64,000 nt of DNA from Halopseudomonas litoralis (GTDB taxonomy: Bacteria; Pseudomonadota; Gammaproteobacteria; Pseudomonadales; Pseudomonadaceae), in assembly GCF_900105005.1 (NCBI RefSeq), contig NZ_LT629748.1, positions 1,736,001-1,800,000 on the forward strand, written 5' to 3'. This document shows positions 17,328 to 28,391 of this stretch, in pieces (the first letter of the stretch is position 1; each line of letters opens with the position of its first letter). The translations under genes were made by a program, and so were the position numbers. The notes beneath the pieces were generated by a model that was not told where the DNA came from, searched no databases, and saw nothing but the letters and a program-made list of their open reading frames with translations.

Positions 17328-18778
17328 GGAGCTCGATCGTCACGCTGTCCGGTCTCACCATGGCGTTGGTGCTGGGCGCCTGTTCCAGCGTTCCGGAACA
17401 TGCTGCGCCGGAGCTGCCCACACAGTGGTTCAGCCGCAGTCAAAGCGAATCCATCGCCCCGGAGGGTCTGGCCAGCTGGTGGCAGGCATTCGACGACCCG
17501 CTGCTTGCCAGTCTGGTCACCCGTGCACTGCAGCAGAACCATGATGTCGAACTGGCAATGTTGCGGGTAGCCAGCTCCCGCGCCCAGTCGCGCCAATCCC
17601 GCGCCGGCCTGTTGCCCAGCATCGATCTGCCAGGTAGCGCCAGTCGTCAGCGCATCGAGAATGACCGGGACGTTCCGCCCGGCCTGTTGCGGGATCTGGG
17701 GCTGGACGACGACATCCGTATTGAAACCTGGGAACTGGCGCTGCAGGCGAGCTGGGAGCTGGATCTGTTTGGTGCGACCCGGGCACGCAGCCAGGCGGCG
17801 CAACAGCAAGTGCGTTCGGCCGAGGCCGAGGCCATAGCGGCACGCCTTGCTGTAGCCGCAAACACCGCCCAGGCCTACGTCCAGCTGCGTGCCCTGCAGA
17901 ATCAGCGCGAGCTGCTGACCGAAGGTATTGATCTGGCGGCGCAGCTGCAACGCATCGCCGGGCTGTTATTCGATGCCGGAGAAGTCACTCGCCTGGATGT
18001 GGAAAGTGCCGCAGCCGAGCACGCAACGCTGCAAGCCGATCTGAGCGAACTGGAGATCAACCTCGCCCAGGCCAGCCTGGCGCTGGATACCTTGCTGGCC
18101 CAACCGCCGGGCAGCAGCGCCAGGGAGCTGTCCGCCCATGGCACAATCCCTCTGGCAAGCAGGCCGATTCCGGCAGGCCAGCCAGTGGACCTGTTGCGCC
18201 GACGGCCCGACCTGATCGCCGAAGCCGCACGGCTGGACGCTACGGCGTTGCAGTCCCTGGCTGCGCGCCGTGATCTGTTTCCGACGCTGGCGGTCCAGGC
18301 TGCCCTGGGCCGTTCGGGAATGGCGCTGAATGATCAGCTGTCCAGCGTCTCGAATTTCACCCGCCTCGGTGCCACCCTCGGCCTGCCGATATTCGATTTC
18401 GGCCGCCGCCGTGCCGCCATCGAGATGGCCGATGTTGCCGGTGAGACCCGTTACGTGGCTTATCGTCAGTCATTGGGTGATGCGCTGGAACAGGTTGAAC
18501 AGGGATTGACTGCCGTGGATGGACAACGGCGGCGGCTGCAGGCTCTGCAGCGCGTGCTGGAGCATTACCAGCGCACCCATGAGCTGGCACAAACCAGTTA
18601 CCGACTGGGCGAAGCCAATCTGCAGGATGTGCTGAATGCCCAGCGCGGCCTGTTGCAGGGGCGCCAACAGCGACTGGCGGGGCGTACCGCCCTGGCCACC
18701 GCTCAGGTGGCCCTGTTTGTCGCCCTGGGCGGCGGCTGGGAGGCCAAGGTGGAAGAACCCACTACGGCAGCTCGTTGA
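17324..18778 (+). CDS. TolC/NodT-family outer-membrane efflux lipoprotein
   Basis: This 484-residue protein has lipobox VLGAC (Cys about 17) followed by the NodT-type duplicated OEP domain of long helices (for example LQQNHDVELAMLRVASSRAQSRQSRAGLLPS and QRELLTEGIDLAAQLQRIAGLLFDAGEVTRLDVESA). It also has a QPVDLLRRRPDLIAEAARL segment characteristic of the family. It forms the outer-membrane channel for the adjoining pump. A longer frame opens at 17279, but the ATG at 17324 has AGGAGG eight bases upstream and overlaps the pump stop as ATGA. The gene ends three bases before the convergent L,D-transpeptidase gene. Confidence 0.92.
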   Translation: MRSSIVTLSGLTMALVLGACSSVPEHAAPELPTQWFSRSQSESIAPEGLASWWQAFDDPLLASLVTRALQQNHDVELAMLRVASSRAQSRQSRAGLLPSIDLPGSASRQRIENDRDVPPGLLRDLGLDDDIRIETWELALQASWELDLFGATRARSQAAQQQVRSAEAEAIAARLAVAANTAQAYVQLRALQNQRELLTEGIDLAAQLQRIAGLLFDAGEVTRLDVESAAAEHATLQADLSELEINLAQASLALDTLLAQPPGSSARELSAHGTIPLASRPIPAGQPVDLLRRRPDLIAEAARLDATALQSLAARRDLFPTLAVQAALGRSGMALNDQLSSVSNFTRLGATLGLPIFDFGRRRAAIEMADVAGETRYVAYRQSLGDALEQVEQGLTAVDGQRRRLQALQRVLEHYQRTHELAQTSYRLGEANLQDVLNAQRGLLQGRQQRLAGRTALATAQVALFVALGGGWEAKVEEPTTAAR

Positions 18779-18781
18779 GAA

Positions 18782-19528
18782 TCAACGGGTCGTTGTGGCC
18801 ACCATGTTGTCGCTCTCGTCAGCCGGGCAGTTGATGAAAGAAGAAGTAGCAAGCCAATGATCATCCGGGTAATAGGAGAACATGAACTGGCCACCTTTCA
18901 GGCTATCCACCACCATGCTTGCCACCTCCGGACGCACCGCGGGACAACCGTGGCTACGACCGATGCGACCGTGCCGCGTGATCCAGCTGGGATCAACATA
19001 GTCGGCGGGATGAATGACGATGGCACGTTGGCGCGCCAGATCATTGATACCCGGCTCCAGACCGTCCATGCGCAACGAATAGCCATGCTTACCGAAATAG
19101 CTTTCCTGGGTGCGGAACAGACCGATACTCGACTGATGGCTACCTTCGATATTGGAAAAACTGCTGGCCAGATTATCGCCCGATCCCTGGCCATGGGCGA
19201 CCAGGTCCTGCAGCAGCAGGGTCCGGGTCTGTAGATCGAAGATCCACATGCGCTGTTCGGTAGATGGCAGAGAAAAGTCGATGACAGCCAAACGGTTGGC
19301 AGGCTCGGCACCGCTGTTGACAGCGCACTGCATGGCCGAGACGGCAGTCAGCAGTACCTGCGGGTTCAGCTCGGGCGCCTGGGCAGCCAGCATGCTGCTC
19401 AAGGTGTCCTGCGTGTAGGGTTGTGCAGGTGGATGGATGATGGCGGTTTCCATGGCGGCGCCGGGGCCAGCCACAAATGCAAGACAGGCAGCAGTCAATA
19501 CGCCAACGCGGCGTAGACAATTGAACAT
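18782..19528 (-). CDS. Murein L,D-transpeptidase catalytic domain protein (YkuD_2)
   Basis: This is a 248-residue exported protein with a signal peptide of about 25 residues. The conserved core contains AVIDFSLPSTEQRMWIFDL, HGQGSGDN, SSIGLFRT and the active-site segment RSHGCPAV with Cys195 and His193; His173 lies in VIHPADY. This is the YkuD_2 variant of the L,D-transpeptidase fold, which cross-links or trims peptidoglycan using a catalytic cysteine. The frame extends to 19612, but the ATG at 19528 has a clear GAGGGG site and opens the signal peptide. It is divergent from another L,D-transpeptidase gene across 160 bases. Confidence 0.9.
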   Translation of the reverse strand: MFNCLRRVGVLTAACLAFVAGPGAAMETAIIHPPAQPYTQDTLSSMLAAQAPELNPQVLLTAVSAMQCAVNSGAEPANRLAVIDFSLPSTEQRMWIFDLQTRTLLLQDLVAHGQGSGDNLASSFSNIEGSHQSSIGLFRTQESYFGKHGYSLRMDGLEPGINDLARQRAIVIHPADYVDPSWITRHGRIGRSHGCPAVRPEVASMVVDSLKGGQFMFSYYPDDHWLATSSFINCPADESDNMVATTTR

Positions 19529-19688
19529 CGAGTTTCCCCTCGGCTCAAAGAAGTCGAACCAATGAAAAAGGTAGAAAAAACAGGTCGCTTGCCGGCTTCT
19601 TTGAAAAACCACGCATGGCTTTGCCTATACTGCATCAAGGCCGGCTAACAGAAAGCGCCCCCCAAATTTGTGACTGGGAGATTACCTG

Positions 19689-21323
19689 TTGCTCAAAAAA
19701 TGTACAGTGCTATTCGTCAGTTGCCTTTGCTGGGCTACCACATCTGCCCAGGCAGAATTCACCGTCAAGATTGCATTGACGCCCATCCAGGAGAGGTTGA
19801 TGCAAGGCACTGCAGAGCAGTGCAATGACCTGGCGCAGCTGCGCAGCATGCCCATCGCCGAGGCGCTTGAGCAGCTCTACCAGGCCAACGGCTATATTTC
19901 CATCTGGAAACAGGAAGAGCGTCTGCAGAGCCTGCAGGAGGAATTGCAGGAGCTGGCCGGCGATGGCCTGGCGCCAGGGGAATATGCCCACGCCTTCGCT
20001 GAGCAACCCGAAGAGGTCTGTGATGAGCTGCGCCTCAGCGGCGATTATCTGCTGGCCCTGGAGCACCTCAGTCGCGGGCGTTTGAACCCGGAAGATCATG
20101 AACCCATGTGGCGTCCGGAGGATTATCAACCGCCTTCACGGCTCAGCGTCGCCGATCTGGCCGCACAGGGGCTGGCTGACATGACCAGAGCATTCGACGT
20201 TGCCCGCCCCTCCCTTCCGCAATACGTGGAGCTGCGGCGCGCCTATCGCCAGATGGACCGGGAACCGGTCGTCTTCGCAGCTTTTCCCGAGGGGCCGTCG
20301 ATCAAGGCGGGGCAATCCGATCCACGCCTTCCGCAATTGGCGCAGCGGCTCATGCTGGAAGGCTTCCTGCCCAGCGAGCCGGTCACTGCCGGTCCACTCA
20401 CCGAGCCGGTAGCGCCATTCACTGATCCCGTGCGCGCCCAACCGCTGCAATACAACGCCCGGTTGCAACAGGCGGTACGTGCCTTTCAGGTGGCAAATGG
20501 TTTGCAGAGCGACGGAATCGTCGGTCGGCAGACAGTGGCGGCGCTGAATATCACTCCCGAAGAACGGCTGCTGCAGGTACGTATCAACCTGGAGCGGCTG
20601 CGGTGGCTGGATGCCAGCCGTGGTGAGCATGTGCTGCTGGTGAACTCCGCAGGCAGTAACGCGGTATTGTTCAGGGGCAATGAGGTTCAGTGGCACTCCC
20701 GGGTGCAGTCAGGCACCCCTGACCGCGCCACCCCGCTGATGATTTCGCGCATCAACCGAGTCACACTGAATCCCAGCTGGACGATTCCGCCGACCATCCT
20801 GCAGCAGGACAAGCTGCCAGCCATCCGCGCCAATCCGAGCTATTTCGCCGAGCGCGACCTGCAGGCGCTGGATTTCGAGGGCAACAGGCTCAACCCGGCC
20901 GATATCGACTGGTCCAATCCCCAGGGAGTGATGTTGCGTCAACCGCCAGGTCCGAATAATCCGCTGGGGAAAATGGTCTTCCGGTTTGACAACCCATTTG
21001 CCGTGTTCCTCCATGACACGCCCAGTCAATCGCTGTTCGAACGGGCCACACGCAACGTCAGCTCCGGCTGTGTACGTGTGGAACAGGCAACCGATCTCGC
21101 CGATTACCTGTTCCACAGTCTGGATAACCAGCAGCGCGAGCGCATTACGCGTCTGCAGGCCAACGGCAAGACCCGTGAAGTCAATATCGACAACGGGCCG
21201 CAGGTGATTCTGGGCTATTGGACCGTACAGGTAATGGAGAATGGCGAGCTGCGCTATTTACCCGATCCCTATGATATGGACGAGGCACTGTGGAAAGCGT
21301 TCAGCGCGGCGGTAAGGCTCTAA
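19689..21323 (+). CDS. L,D-transpeptidase, YcbB/LdtD type, with peptidoglycan-binding domain
   Basis: This 544-residue protein has a signal peptide ending AQA (about residue 22). An N-terminal helical region typical of YcbB follows, then a peptidoglycan-binding domain (about 255-300: LQQAVRAFQVANGL, then DGIVGRQTVAALN). The YkuD catalytic domain has His442 (FLHDTP) and Cys461 in the NVSSGCVRVE motif. YcbB-type enzymes form 3-3 cross-links in the periplasm. The start is a TTG at 19689 with GGGAG upstream; no in-frame ATG gives a better signal peptide. A TTGAAA / TATACT pair 19 bases apart (19601-19631) is a possible promoter. Confidence 0.9.
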   Translation: MLKKCTVLFVSCLCWATTSAQAEFTVKIALTPIQERLMQGTAEQCNDLAQLRSMPIAEALEQLYQANGYISIWKQEERLQSLQEELQELAGDGLAPGEYAHAFAEQPEEVCDELRLSGDYLLALEHLSRGRLNPEDHEPMWRPEDYQPPSRLSVADLAAQGLADMTRAFDVARPSLPQYVELRRAYRQMDREPVVFAAFPEGPSIKAGQSDPRLPQLAQRLMLEGFLPSEPVTAGPLTEPVAPFTDPVRAQPLQYNARLQQAVRAFQVANGLQSDGIVGRQTVAALNITPEERLLQVRINLERLRWLDASRGEHVLLVNSAGSNAVLFRGNEVQWHSRVQSGTPDRATPLMISRINRVTLNPSWTIPPTILQQDKLPAIRANPSYFAERDLQALDFEGNRLNPADIDWSNPQGVMLRQPPGPNNPLGKMVFRFDNPFAVFLHDTPSQSLFERATRNVSSGCVRVEQATDLADYLFHSLDNQQRERITRLQANGKTREVNIDNGPQVILGYWTVQVMENGELRYLPDPYDMDEALWKAFSAAVRL

Positions 21324-21333
21324 ACCGGAGCCA

Positions 21334-22341
21334 TCAGAAACCCAACCCCGCGAGCCGCTGGGCGATCGACTGCAGGATATCCAACCCTTGCACGTCGGTC
21401 TCCAGCCAGGGCAGACGCGGACGCGGCAGTTGGCTCAATTGAGTATCGATGCGCTGCAGATAAACCGCCTCCTGCTCTCGCCGGCGGCGTAGGAACTCAC
21501 CGTCAGCCTCGTCGGGAATGACACGGTTGACCAGGGTCGCGACTACCGGAATACCCACTTCGGATAGCGTTGCCACGGCACGTACGGTTTCCAGAATCGG
21601 CAGCCGCTCGGGCGTCATGACGAACAGAAAACCGCTGACTGCAGGATCTTCCAGTTTGCGCCGCGCCTGATGAAACAGTCGGCGACGCTCCATCAAGGTT
21701 CTGGCGATGTCGCGTGAACGCCGATCCACCGCATTCAGTGAGTCATCTTCCGGGTCGTCAAAAGGTGTGGCTATGTCACGACCTGCTTTCGGCGTCAGAT
21801 GCTGCAGCACCTTGCCCAGCTCCGCAGATTTCCGGCTGTGCGACAGCAAACCGTCAGTCCAGGCGGCCATGGCTTCCGGCAGCGACAAGAGTCTCAGGGT
21901 ATGCCCGATCGGCGCAGTATCAAAGATGATCAGGTCATAGGCGCTGTCCGGATCATTGATCAATCTGGCAATTCGCTCAAGCAATGCAGCTTCCTGAGTG
22001 CCCGGCGATTGCCGCGTCAGCTGCATCTGACGCTTGAGCTCACCGAGCATTTCCGGTGCGGCAAAACCCTTCATCTGATCCATTACCCGTTTGAGATGGG
22101 CATCGACTTCCGCGTCCGGGTCAATTTCCATGGCGTCCAGGTTGGGCAGGATGCGCCGGGGCTTGTCGTCCAGCTCACGGGCAAGCACGTCACCGAGACT
22201 ATGCGCCGGGTCGGTGGACACCACCAGACAACGCTTGCCCCGTTCAGCAGCCAGCATCGCCAGAGCAGCAGATACTGTGGTTTTGCCCACCCCACCCTTG
22301 CCGCCAACCCAGATCAGCCTGCGGCTCAACAAATCAAACAT
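21334..22341 (-). CDS. ArsA/GET3-family ATPase
   Basis: This 335-residue cytosolic ATPase begins with a deviant Walker A (VGGKGGVGKTT, residues 12-22). The switch and Walker-like motifs STDPAHSLGDVL and IFDTAPIGHTLRLLSLP follow. It has a single ATPase half, like GET3 and unlike the duplicated ArsA of arsenic operons, and no arsenite permease or ArsR is nearby. The frame extends to 22407, but the ATG at 22341 starts directly before the P-loop region and lies eight bases after the stop of the small CC-ending protein gene. With cstA it forms a three-gene unit, so its client is more likely linked to CstA than to arsenic. That is inference. Confidence 0.87.
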   Translation of the reverse strand: MFDLLSRRLIWVGGKGGVGKTTVSAALAMLAAERGKRCLVVSTDPAHSLGDVLARELDDKPRRILPNLDAMEIDPDAEVDAHLKRVMDQMKGFAAPEMLGELKRQMQLTRQSPGTQEAALLERIARLINDPDSAYDLIIFDTAPIGHTLRLLSLPEAMAAWTDGLLSHSRKSAELGKVLQHLTPKAGRDIATPFDDPEDDSLNAVDRRSRDIARTLMERRRLFHQARRKLEDPAVSGFLFVMTPERLPILETVRAVATLSEVGIPVVATLVNRVIPDEADGEFLRRRREQEAVYLQRIDTQLSQLPRPRLPWLETDVQGLDILQSIAQRLAGLGF

Positions 22342-22349
22342 GTTTTTTC

Positions 22350-22631
22350 TCAGCAGCAACGGAAGTGATCGAGCGGAGAATGTTCCATTCCCATGCGCCG
22401 ATGCCAATCATGGAAGCGCTCCAAAAGCAGCGGCTGCAGCTCAAGCGTGTAGTAGGCGGCCGGATTCGGCACGCCCATCATTTCGGAAAACACCAGCAGC
22501 ATGAACAGATCGTCCTCATCACGTCGGGCGCGCGCAATCGCGCCCCGGTAACGACTGCTGTAAGCCTCCTCAAGAAAGAAGCGGGCCTGGTCCAGCCAGC
22601 CCCGCTGCTTGGGGTCGCGCCCTTGCGTCAC
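22350..22631 (-). CDS. Small protein ending Cys-Cys (cory-CC-star family)
   Basis: This 93-residue soluble protein ends with HFRCC immediately before the stop and has an internal SSRYRGAIARARRDEDD segment. These features match a small family I recall as 'cory-CC-star', known for occurring beside carbon starvation protein genes. The most economical start is the GTG at 22631, which overlaps the cstA stop as GTGA. The ATG at 22682 would lie inside cstA and adds a stretch not resembling the family. It occupies the place where YbdD/YjiX usually follows cstA, so it may be a CstA accessory. The terminal Cys pair could bind a metal or be redox active; no function is established. Confidence 0.78.
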   Translation of the reverse strand: MTQGRDPKQRGWLDQARFFLEEAYSSRYRGAIARARRDEDDLFMLLVFSEMMGVPNPAAYYTLELQPLLLERFHDWHRRMGMEHSPLDHFRCC

Positions 22632-24304
22632 AACTGATTCTGCGCAGCGAGTGCACGGTGACGCTTGAGTGCCGATACGCATTCCATGGTGACCAGAATC
22701 GACGCGATCAGCACGACGACATCCAGAATCAGCAGGAAGTAGTTGCCCTGCTCATAGAAAGTGCGCAACTGCAGCACCAGGGCGATAACCGTCATCACCA
22801 GCACGAAGCACAAGGGCACCAGGGTGTACTTGATCGGTCGACGCAGGTGCACCAGCATCACGGTGATCACCAACAGGGTCAGCCCTGCCAACAGCTGGTT
22901 GGTGGTACCGAACAGCGGCCAGATCAACATACCGCCTGAGCCATCCGCGCCGCCGGCACCGAAGGCCAGCAGCAGGCAGGAAGCAATCGCCAGAATGGTT
23001 GCCGGCACCCCTTTCTTCATCCATTCGATGTTGTAGATGTCACCCCACTCCTGAAAGATGTAGCGCTGCAAGCGCAGGCCAGTATCCATGGTAGTGCCGG
23101 CGAACAGCGCAGCCATCACCGTCAGCATGGTGGCCGCCAACACCTCGGACACACCCAATGCGTTGGATATGATGAAGGCACCACCCTGCACGAAGGCCGT
23201 CACGCCACCCTGACCAAAGGCCGAGTACATGGCTTGCCAATCAGCCAGACTGGCAAAACCGGCCGAGGCAACCAAAATCGCAGCCAGCGCCAACATGCCC
23301 TCACCCACCGCACCGAAATAGCCAACGAAGCGGGTGTCTGTTTCACGGTTCAACTGTTTGGAGGTAGTGCCGGAGGATACCAGGCCGTGGAAACCGGAAA
23401 TCGCCCCACAGGCAATGGTCACGAACAGCAAGGGAATGATGGAAGGAGTACCTGCCGGCACATTGTCGTTGAACATCGGCGCGATCATGCTCGGGTTGAG
23501 TACCAGAATGGCGCCATACAGAATCAGCAGGCCGACAAACAACTGCAGACCATTGATGTAGTCACGCGGCTGCAGCAGCATCCATACCGGCAATACCGAG
23601 GCAATACCGGCATAAAGGAAAAGCAGCAGAATCCATACTGCATTGCCGGACACTCCGGCGACCTCGGCTGGCATCTGCACCGGCACCGAAGGCCCCAACA
23701 GGATCAGACCATACAGCGCGGCCACGCCAACCACCGATACGGTGATCAGGCCGATCTTGCGGCGATAGATCAACTGGCCAACGACCAGCGCCACCAGGAT
23801 GGCACCCCACACCGGGACCACGGCGGAGGGGAACGACATCATCAGATTGGCGATGACCACCGCAAATACCGCGTTAACCATCAGCAGCAACAGGAAAATA
23901 ACGATCATGAAGATACTGCGGGCGCGCTTGCCGACGACATCGCCGGTCAGCGAACCGACAGACCTGGCCTTGTTGCGAATGCTGGCCCAGATAGCCCCGG
24001 CGTCATGCACGCCAGCAAAGAAGATGGTACCAAACACCACCCAGGCGAATGCCGGTGCCCACCCCCAGATCACCGCAATCGCCGGCCCGACGATAGGTGC
24101 CGCCCCAGCGACCGATGTGAAGTGGTGGCCCCAGAGCACGTACTTGTTGGTTGGCACGAAATCGATCCCATCCTCCAACTCGTGCGCGGGTGTGCGAAAG
24201 TTCGGGTCCAGGCGGAATATTTTCTCGGCTATGAATTTGGAGTAGATGAAATACCCCAACGCCATCAGCACCAATCCCGTCAGCAGTACAATCACAGCAC
24301 TCAT
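22628..24304 (-). CDS. cstA: Carbon starvation protein A family transporter
   Basis: This 558-residue polytopic membrane protein has about 15-16 helices. CstA signatures include NKYVLWGHHFTSVAGAAPIVGPAIAVIWGW and GAIWASIRNKARSVGSLTGD, and further on FHGLVSSGTTSKQLNRETDTRFVGYFGAV and LIWPLFGTTNQLLAGLTL. CstA/BtsT-type proteins import pyruvate or peptides, often during nutrient limitation. The length is nearer the shorter CstA clade than E. coli CstA (about 700 residues). AAGGAG precedes the ATG. It is translationally coupled to the downstream small CC-ending protein and ArsA-like ATPase genes. Confidence 0.93.
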   Translation of the reverse strand: MSAVIVLLTGLVLMALGYFIYSKFIAEKIFRLDPNFRTPAHELEDGIDFVPTNKYVLWGHHFTSVAGAAPIVGPAIAVIWGWAPAFAWVVFGTIFFAGVHDAGAIWASIRNKARSVGSLTGDVVGKRARSIFMIVIFLLLLMVNAVFAVVIANLMMSFPSAVVPVWGAILVALVVGQLIYRRKIGLITVSVVGVAALYGLILLGPSVPVQMPAEVAGVSGNAVWILLLFLYAGIASVLPVWMLLQPRDYINGLQLFVGLLILYGAILVLNPSMIAPMFNDNVPAGTPSIIPLLFVTIACGAISGFHGLVSSGTTSKQLNRETDTRFVGYFGAVGEGMLALAAILVASAGFASLADWQAMYSAFGQGGVTAFVQGGAFIISNALGVSEVLAATMLTVMAALFAGTTMDTGLRLQRYIFQEWGDIYNIEWMKKGVPATILAIASCLLLAFGAGGADGSGGMLIWPLFGTTNQLLAGLTLLVITVMLVHLRRPIKYTLVPLCFVLVMTVIALVLQLRTFYEQGNYFLLILDVVVLIASILVTMECVSALKRHRALAAQNQL

Positions 24305-24451
24305 GCCATGCTCCTTATTTTTATTTATTCAGGGCTTTCGCCACCGCTCATCGCAATGGCAGACACAATATAGCTCATGATTAGAAGCAAAAATGTCCAT
24401 CGGACGCAAGTTTTCGCGCACCGGAAAGCAAGCTGTCAGCGCCTTGCGGAG

Positions 24452-25516
24452 TCATATCCAGCGACGTCTGCGAAAAAACGCCAGCAGGCCGACGATGATC
24501 CCCAGCATCACTGCCATCACTGCCGGGTAACCCCAGCGCCAACGCAACTCCGGCATCACGTCGAAGTTCATGCCGTAGATCCCGGCGATGAAGGTCAGAG
24601 GCATGAACAGACTGGCGAAGATCGTCAGCACTTTCATGATTTCATTAGTGCGCTTGCTGACGCTGGAAAGGTAGAGATCGAGCATGCTGACCAGCAGCTC
24701 GCGGATGGTATCGATGTTGTCGATGACATGGATGGCGTGATCATGCACATCGCGCAGATATAGCCGGGTTTCCTCGGAAATCAGCTGGCTGTCGTCGCGG
24801 CTCAGCCGGCTGAGCACCTCGCGCAGCGGCCAGATGGATTTGCGCAACAGCAGCATTTCCCGCCGGTAATGATGGATGCGGGCCAGGGTGTCCGGCCCGG
24901 GGGCGTCGATCACCTGGTCTTCCAGCGCCTCGACCTGCTCACCGAGAAACTCCAGCATCTCGAAATAGTGATCCACCACAGCGTCCAACAGCGCGTAGGT
25001 CAGATAGTCGGTACGCATGAAACGGATACGACGTCCCGCCCGCAACCGCTCACGTACACCTTCGAAGACGTCGCCCGGGCGCTCCTGGAAAGACAGCACG
25101 AAATCCGGCCCGAGTACCAGACTGACCTGCTCCGAGTGGATCTGCTGCCGCCCCTGGTCGAACTGCAGCATGCGCAGCACTATGTACAGGTAGCCTTGAT
25201 ATTCTTCCACTTTGGGCCGCTGATCGGTGTTGAGGATATCCTCCATCACCAGTGGGTGCAGGTCGAAGATCGCGCCCATGCCCGACACTACCGAGGCGTC
25301 ACTGACGCCAGCTACATTGAGCCAGGCGATTCGTTCTTCATCCCCGTTGCGGCGGTAGCTGGCCAGATCCTCGATCACCGACTCGCGCAGTTCGTCAGGG
25401 GCATAGTCGATCAAGTGGATGGCAGCGTTGTCCGGCTTGTGCTTGCCGATATGCACAAGAGTGCCCGGCGGCGCTCCGACCTTGGTACCCCGCTTGACCA
25501 CCAGTTTGCGAGCCAT
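24452..25516 (-). CDS. corA: CorA-family magnesium/cobalt transporter
   Basis: This 354-residue protein has a large cytoplasmic N-terminal domain with the long stalk helix (about 215-290) and two C-terminal transmembrane helices. The signature YGMNFDVMPEL lies between them and a basic RRRRW tail follows. CorA proteins form homopentameric channels for Mg2+ and related divalent ions. The N-terminal extension (VKRGTKVGAPPGTLVHIG) is typical of the Pseudomonas CorA-like group. It starts 12 bases after the cysG stop on the same strand and may be co-transcribed. Confidence 0.93.
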   Translation of the reverse strand: MARKLVVKRGTKVGAPPGTLVHIGKHKPDNAAIHLIDYAPDELRESVIEDLASYRRNGDEERIAWLNVAGVSDASVVSGMGAIFDLHPLVMEDILNTDQRPKVEEYQGYLYIVLRMLQFDQGRQQIHSEQVSLVLGPDFVLSFQERPGDVFEGVRERLRAGRRIRFMRTDYLTYALLDAVVDHYFEMLEFLGEQVEALEDQVIDAPGPDTLARIHHYRREMLLLRKSIWPLREVLSRLSRDDSQLISEETRLYLRDVHDHAIHVIDNIDTIRELLVSMLDLYLSSVSKRTNEIMKVLTIFASLFMPLTFIAGIYGMNFDVMPELRWRWGYPAVMAVMLGIIVGLLAFFRRRRWI

Positions 25517-25528
25517 GGCGCCTCCAGA

Positions 25529-26923
25529 TCAGTCCTGTTTCTGCGTTTCGAACCATCTCAGTTTGTTACGCAAGCTGACCACCTCACCAACAATCAGCAG
25601 GGTCGGCGGCTTGATTTCGGTCTGTTCGACCAGCGCCGGCATGCTTGCCAGGGAGCCGGTGAGAACCATTTGGTTAGATGTCGTGCCCTGCTGGATCAAG
25701 GCAATGGGGGTTCCCGGGTCGCGGCCGAATTCGATCAGCCGACGGCATATCTCCGGCAGTCCGACCAGCCCCATGTAAAACACCACCGTCTGGCCCGGCA
25801 CCACCAGCTCCGGCCATGGCAGGTTGGTCGTGCCATCTTTGAGGTGACCGGTGACAAAGCGTACCGACTGCGCGTGGTCACGGTGAGTCAGGGGAATACC
25901 GGCATAGGCCGAACAGCCGTTGGCAGCGGTAATACCCGGCACCACCTGAAAGGGAATATCGTTGGCAGCAAGCTCTTCGATCTCCTCGCCACCCCGGCCA
26001 AAGATGAAAGGGTCACCGCCCTTCAGCCGCAGTACCCGCTTGCCCTCCTTGGCCAGGCGTACCAGCAGCTGGTTGATCTGCTCCTGGGGCACCGCATGAT
26101 CGGCGCGGGCCTTACCTACGTAAATACGGTCGGCATCGCGGCGACAAAGATCAATGATGCTGTCCGGCACCAACCGGTCATGCAGGACCACATCGGCCTG
26201 CTGCATCAAACGCAGCGCGCGGAAGGTCAGCAAGTCCGGATCACCCGGCCCGGCACCGACCAGATACACCTCACCCTGGTAGGACTGACCCTTCTGCTCC
26301 CGCAGGCGCTCGATCAGCAGTTGTTCAGCTTCGGCATCACGGCCGGCGAAGACCCGCTCGGCAATATCACCCTGAAAGGCATTTTCCCAGAATACCCGGC
26401 GTTGATTGATGGTCGGAAAAGCCGCTTTGACCTGGCCTCGAAACCGCTGGGCCAGCTGCGCCAGACGCCCCCAGGAATGGGGGAACAGGGTTTCGATACG
26501 CGCTCGGGTCAGACGTGCCAGTACCGGGGCATGGCCACCACTGGAAATCGCCACCACCAGCGGCGAGCGATCGACAATCGCCGGGAAGATGACAGTGCAG
26601 TGCTCGGGGGCATCAACCGCGTTTACCGGCAAGTTGCGCGCCTGGGCGTCAGCGGATACCTGAGCATTCAGCGCTGCATCATCGGTAGCGGCAATAACCA
26701 GTTGCGCGCCATCGAGGTGCGCTGGCTGATAACCCTGCACCACCCCTTCGCCGGCCTGCCGTTCGAGCAGCTCAAGCAGTTGCGGCTCGATCTCCGGGGC
26801 AACCACACGCAACCGCGCACCGGCTTCAGTCAACAGTCGAGCCTTGCGCAGCGCTATGTCACCCCCGCCGACCACCAGTACAAGACGACCACGCAGGTTA
26901 TGAAACAGGGGTAGAAAGTCCAT
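25529..26923 (-). CDS. cysG: Siroheme synthase CysG
   Basis: This 464-residue trifunctional enzyme has an N-terminal NAD-dependent precorrin-2 dehydrogenase/ferrochelatase domain (residues 1-210; Rossmann motif [17 protein letters not shown], and [15 protein letters not shown] around the regulatory Ser). The C-terminal uroporphyrinogen-III methyltransferase domain follows (about 215-464; [20 protein letters not shown], then [16 protein letters not shown]). It makes siroheme for sulfite and nitrite reductases. The frame reaches 26941, but the ATG at 26923 has GAGGT upstream. It lies after serS, as in Pseudomonas, with about 145 bases between them. Confidence 0.95.
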   Translation of the reverse strand: MDFLPLFHNLRGRLVLVVGGGDIALRKARLLTEAGARLRVVAPEIEPQLLELLERQAGEGVVQGYQPAHLDGAQLVIAATDDAALNAQVSADAQARNLPVNAVDAPEHCTVIFPAIVDRSPLVVAISSGGHAPVLARLTRARIETLFPHSWGRLAQLAQRFRGQVKAAFPTINQRRVFWENAFQGDIAERVFAGRDAEAEQLLIERLREQKGQSYQGEVYLVGAGPGDPDLLTFRALRLMQQADVVLHDRLVPDSIIDLCRRDADRIYVGKARADHAVPQEQINQLLVRLAKEGKRVLRLKGGDPFIFGRGGEEIEELAANDIPFQVVPGITAANGCSAYAGIPLTHRDHAQSVRFVTGHLKDGTTNLPWPELVVPGQTVVFYMGLVGLPEICRRLIEFGRDPGTPIALIQQGTTSNQMVLTGSLASMPALVEQTEIKPPTLLIVGEVVSLRNKLRWFETQKQD

Positions 26924-27069
26924 CTGTACCTCACTAGTCATGATTCACCCGAGCGTGCGGCACAGGTGGTTGTGGAGGGCCAACTTGGGTGTAGCGCGCC
27001 TGCCCTACGCCAGTACACCGCAGCCCACACAACCTTGTCGTCAGCAGGCGCTCGACAACCCGAGGAGCC

Positions 27070-28359
<1,290 letters not shown>

Positions 28360-28391
28360 TCATCTTATGGTTGCGGGTGACAGCCTGGCGA

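Noticed and set aside
21334..22341. Arsenic resistance ATPase ArsA.
   Set aside because: The protein has a single ATPase half, and there is no arsenite permease, ArsR or ArsD; the cstA linkage fits a different role.
23234..24373. A 379-codon plus-strand frame rich in His, Gln and Arg.
   Set aside because: It is the complement of cstA transmembrane codons; the composition is typical of an antisense shadow.
24869..26914. A 681-codon plus-strand frame across corA and cysG.
   Set aside because: It lies antisense to two well-recognised genes and shows no domain, signal or ribosome-binding site.
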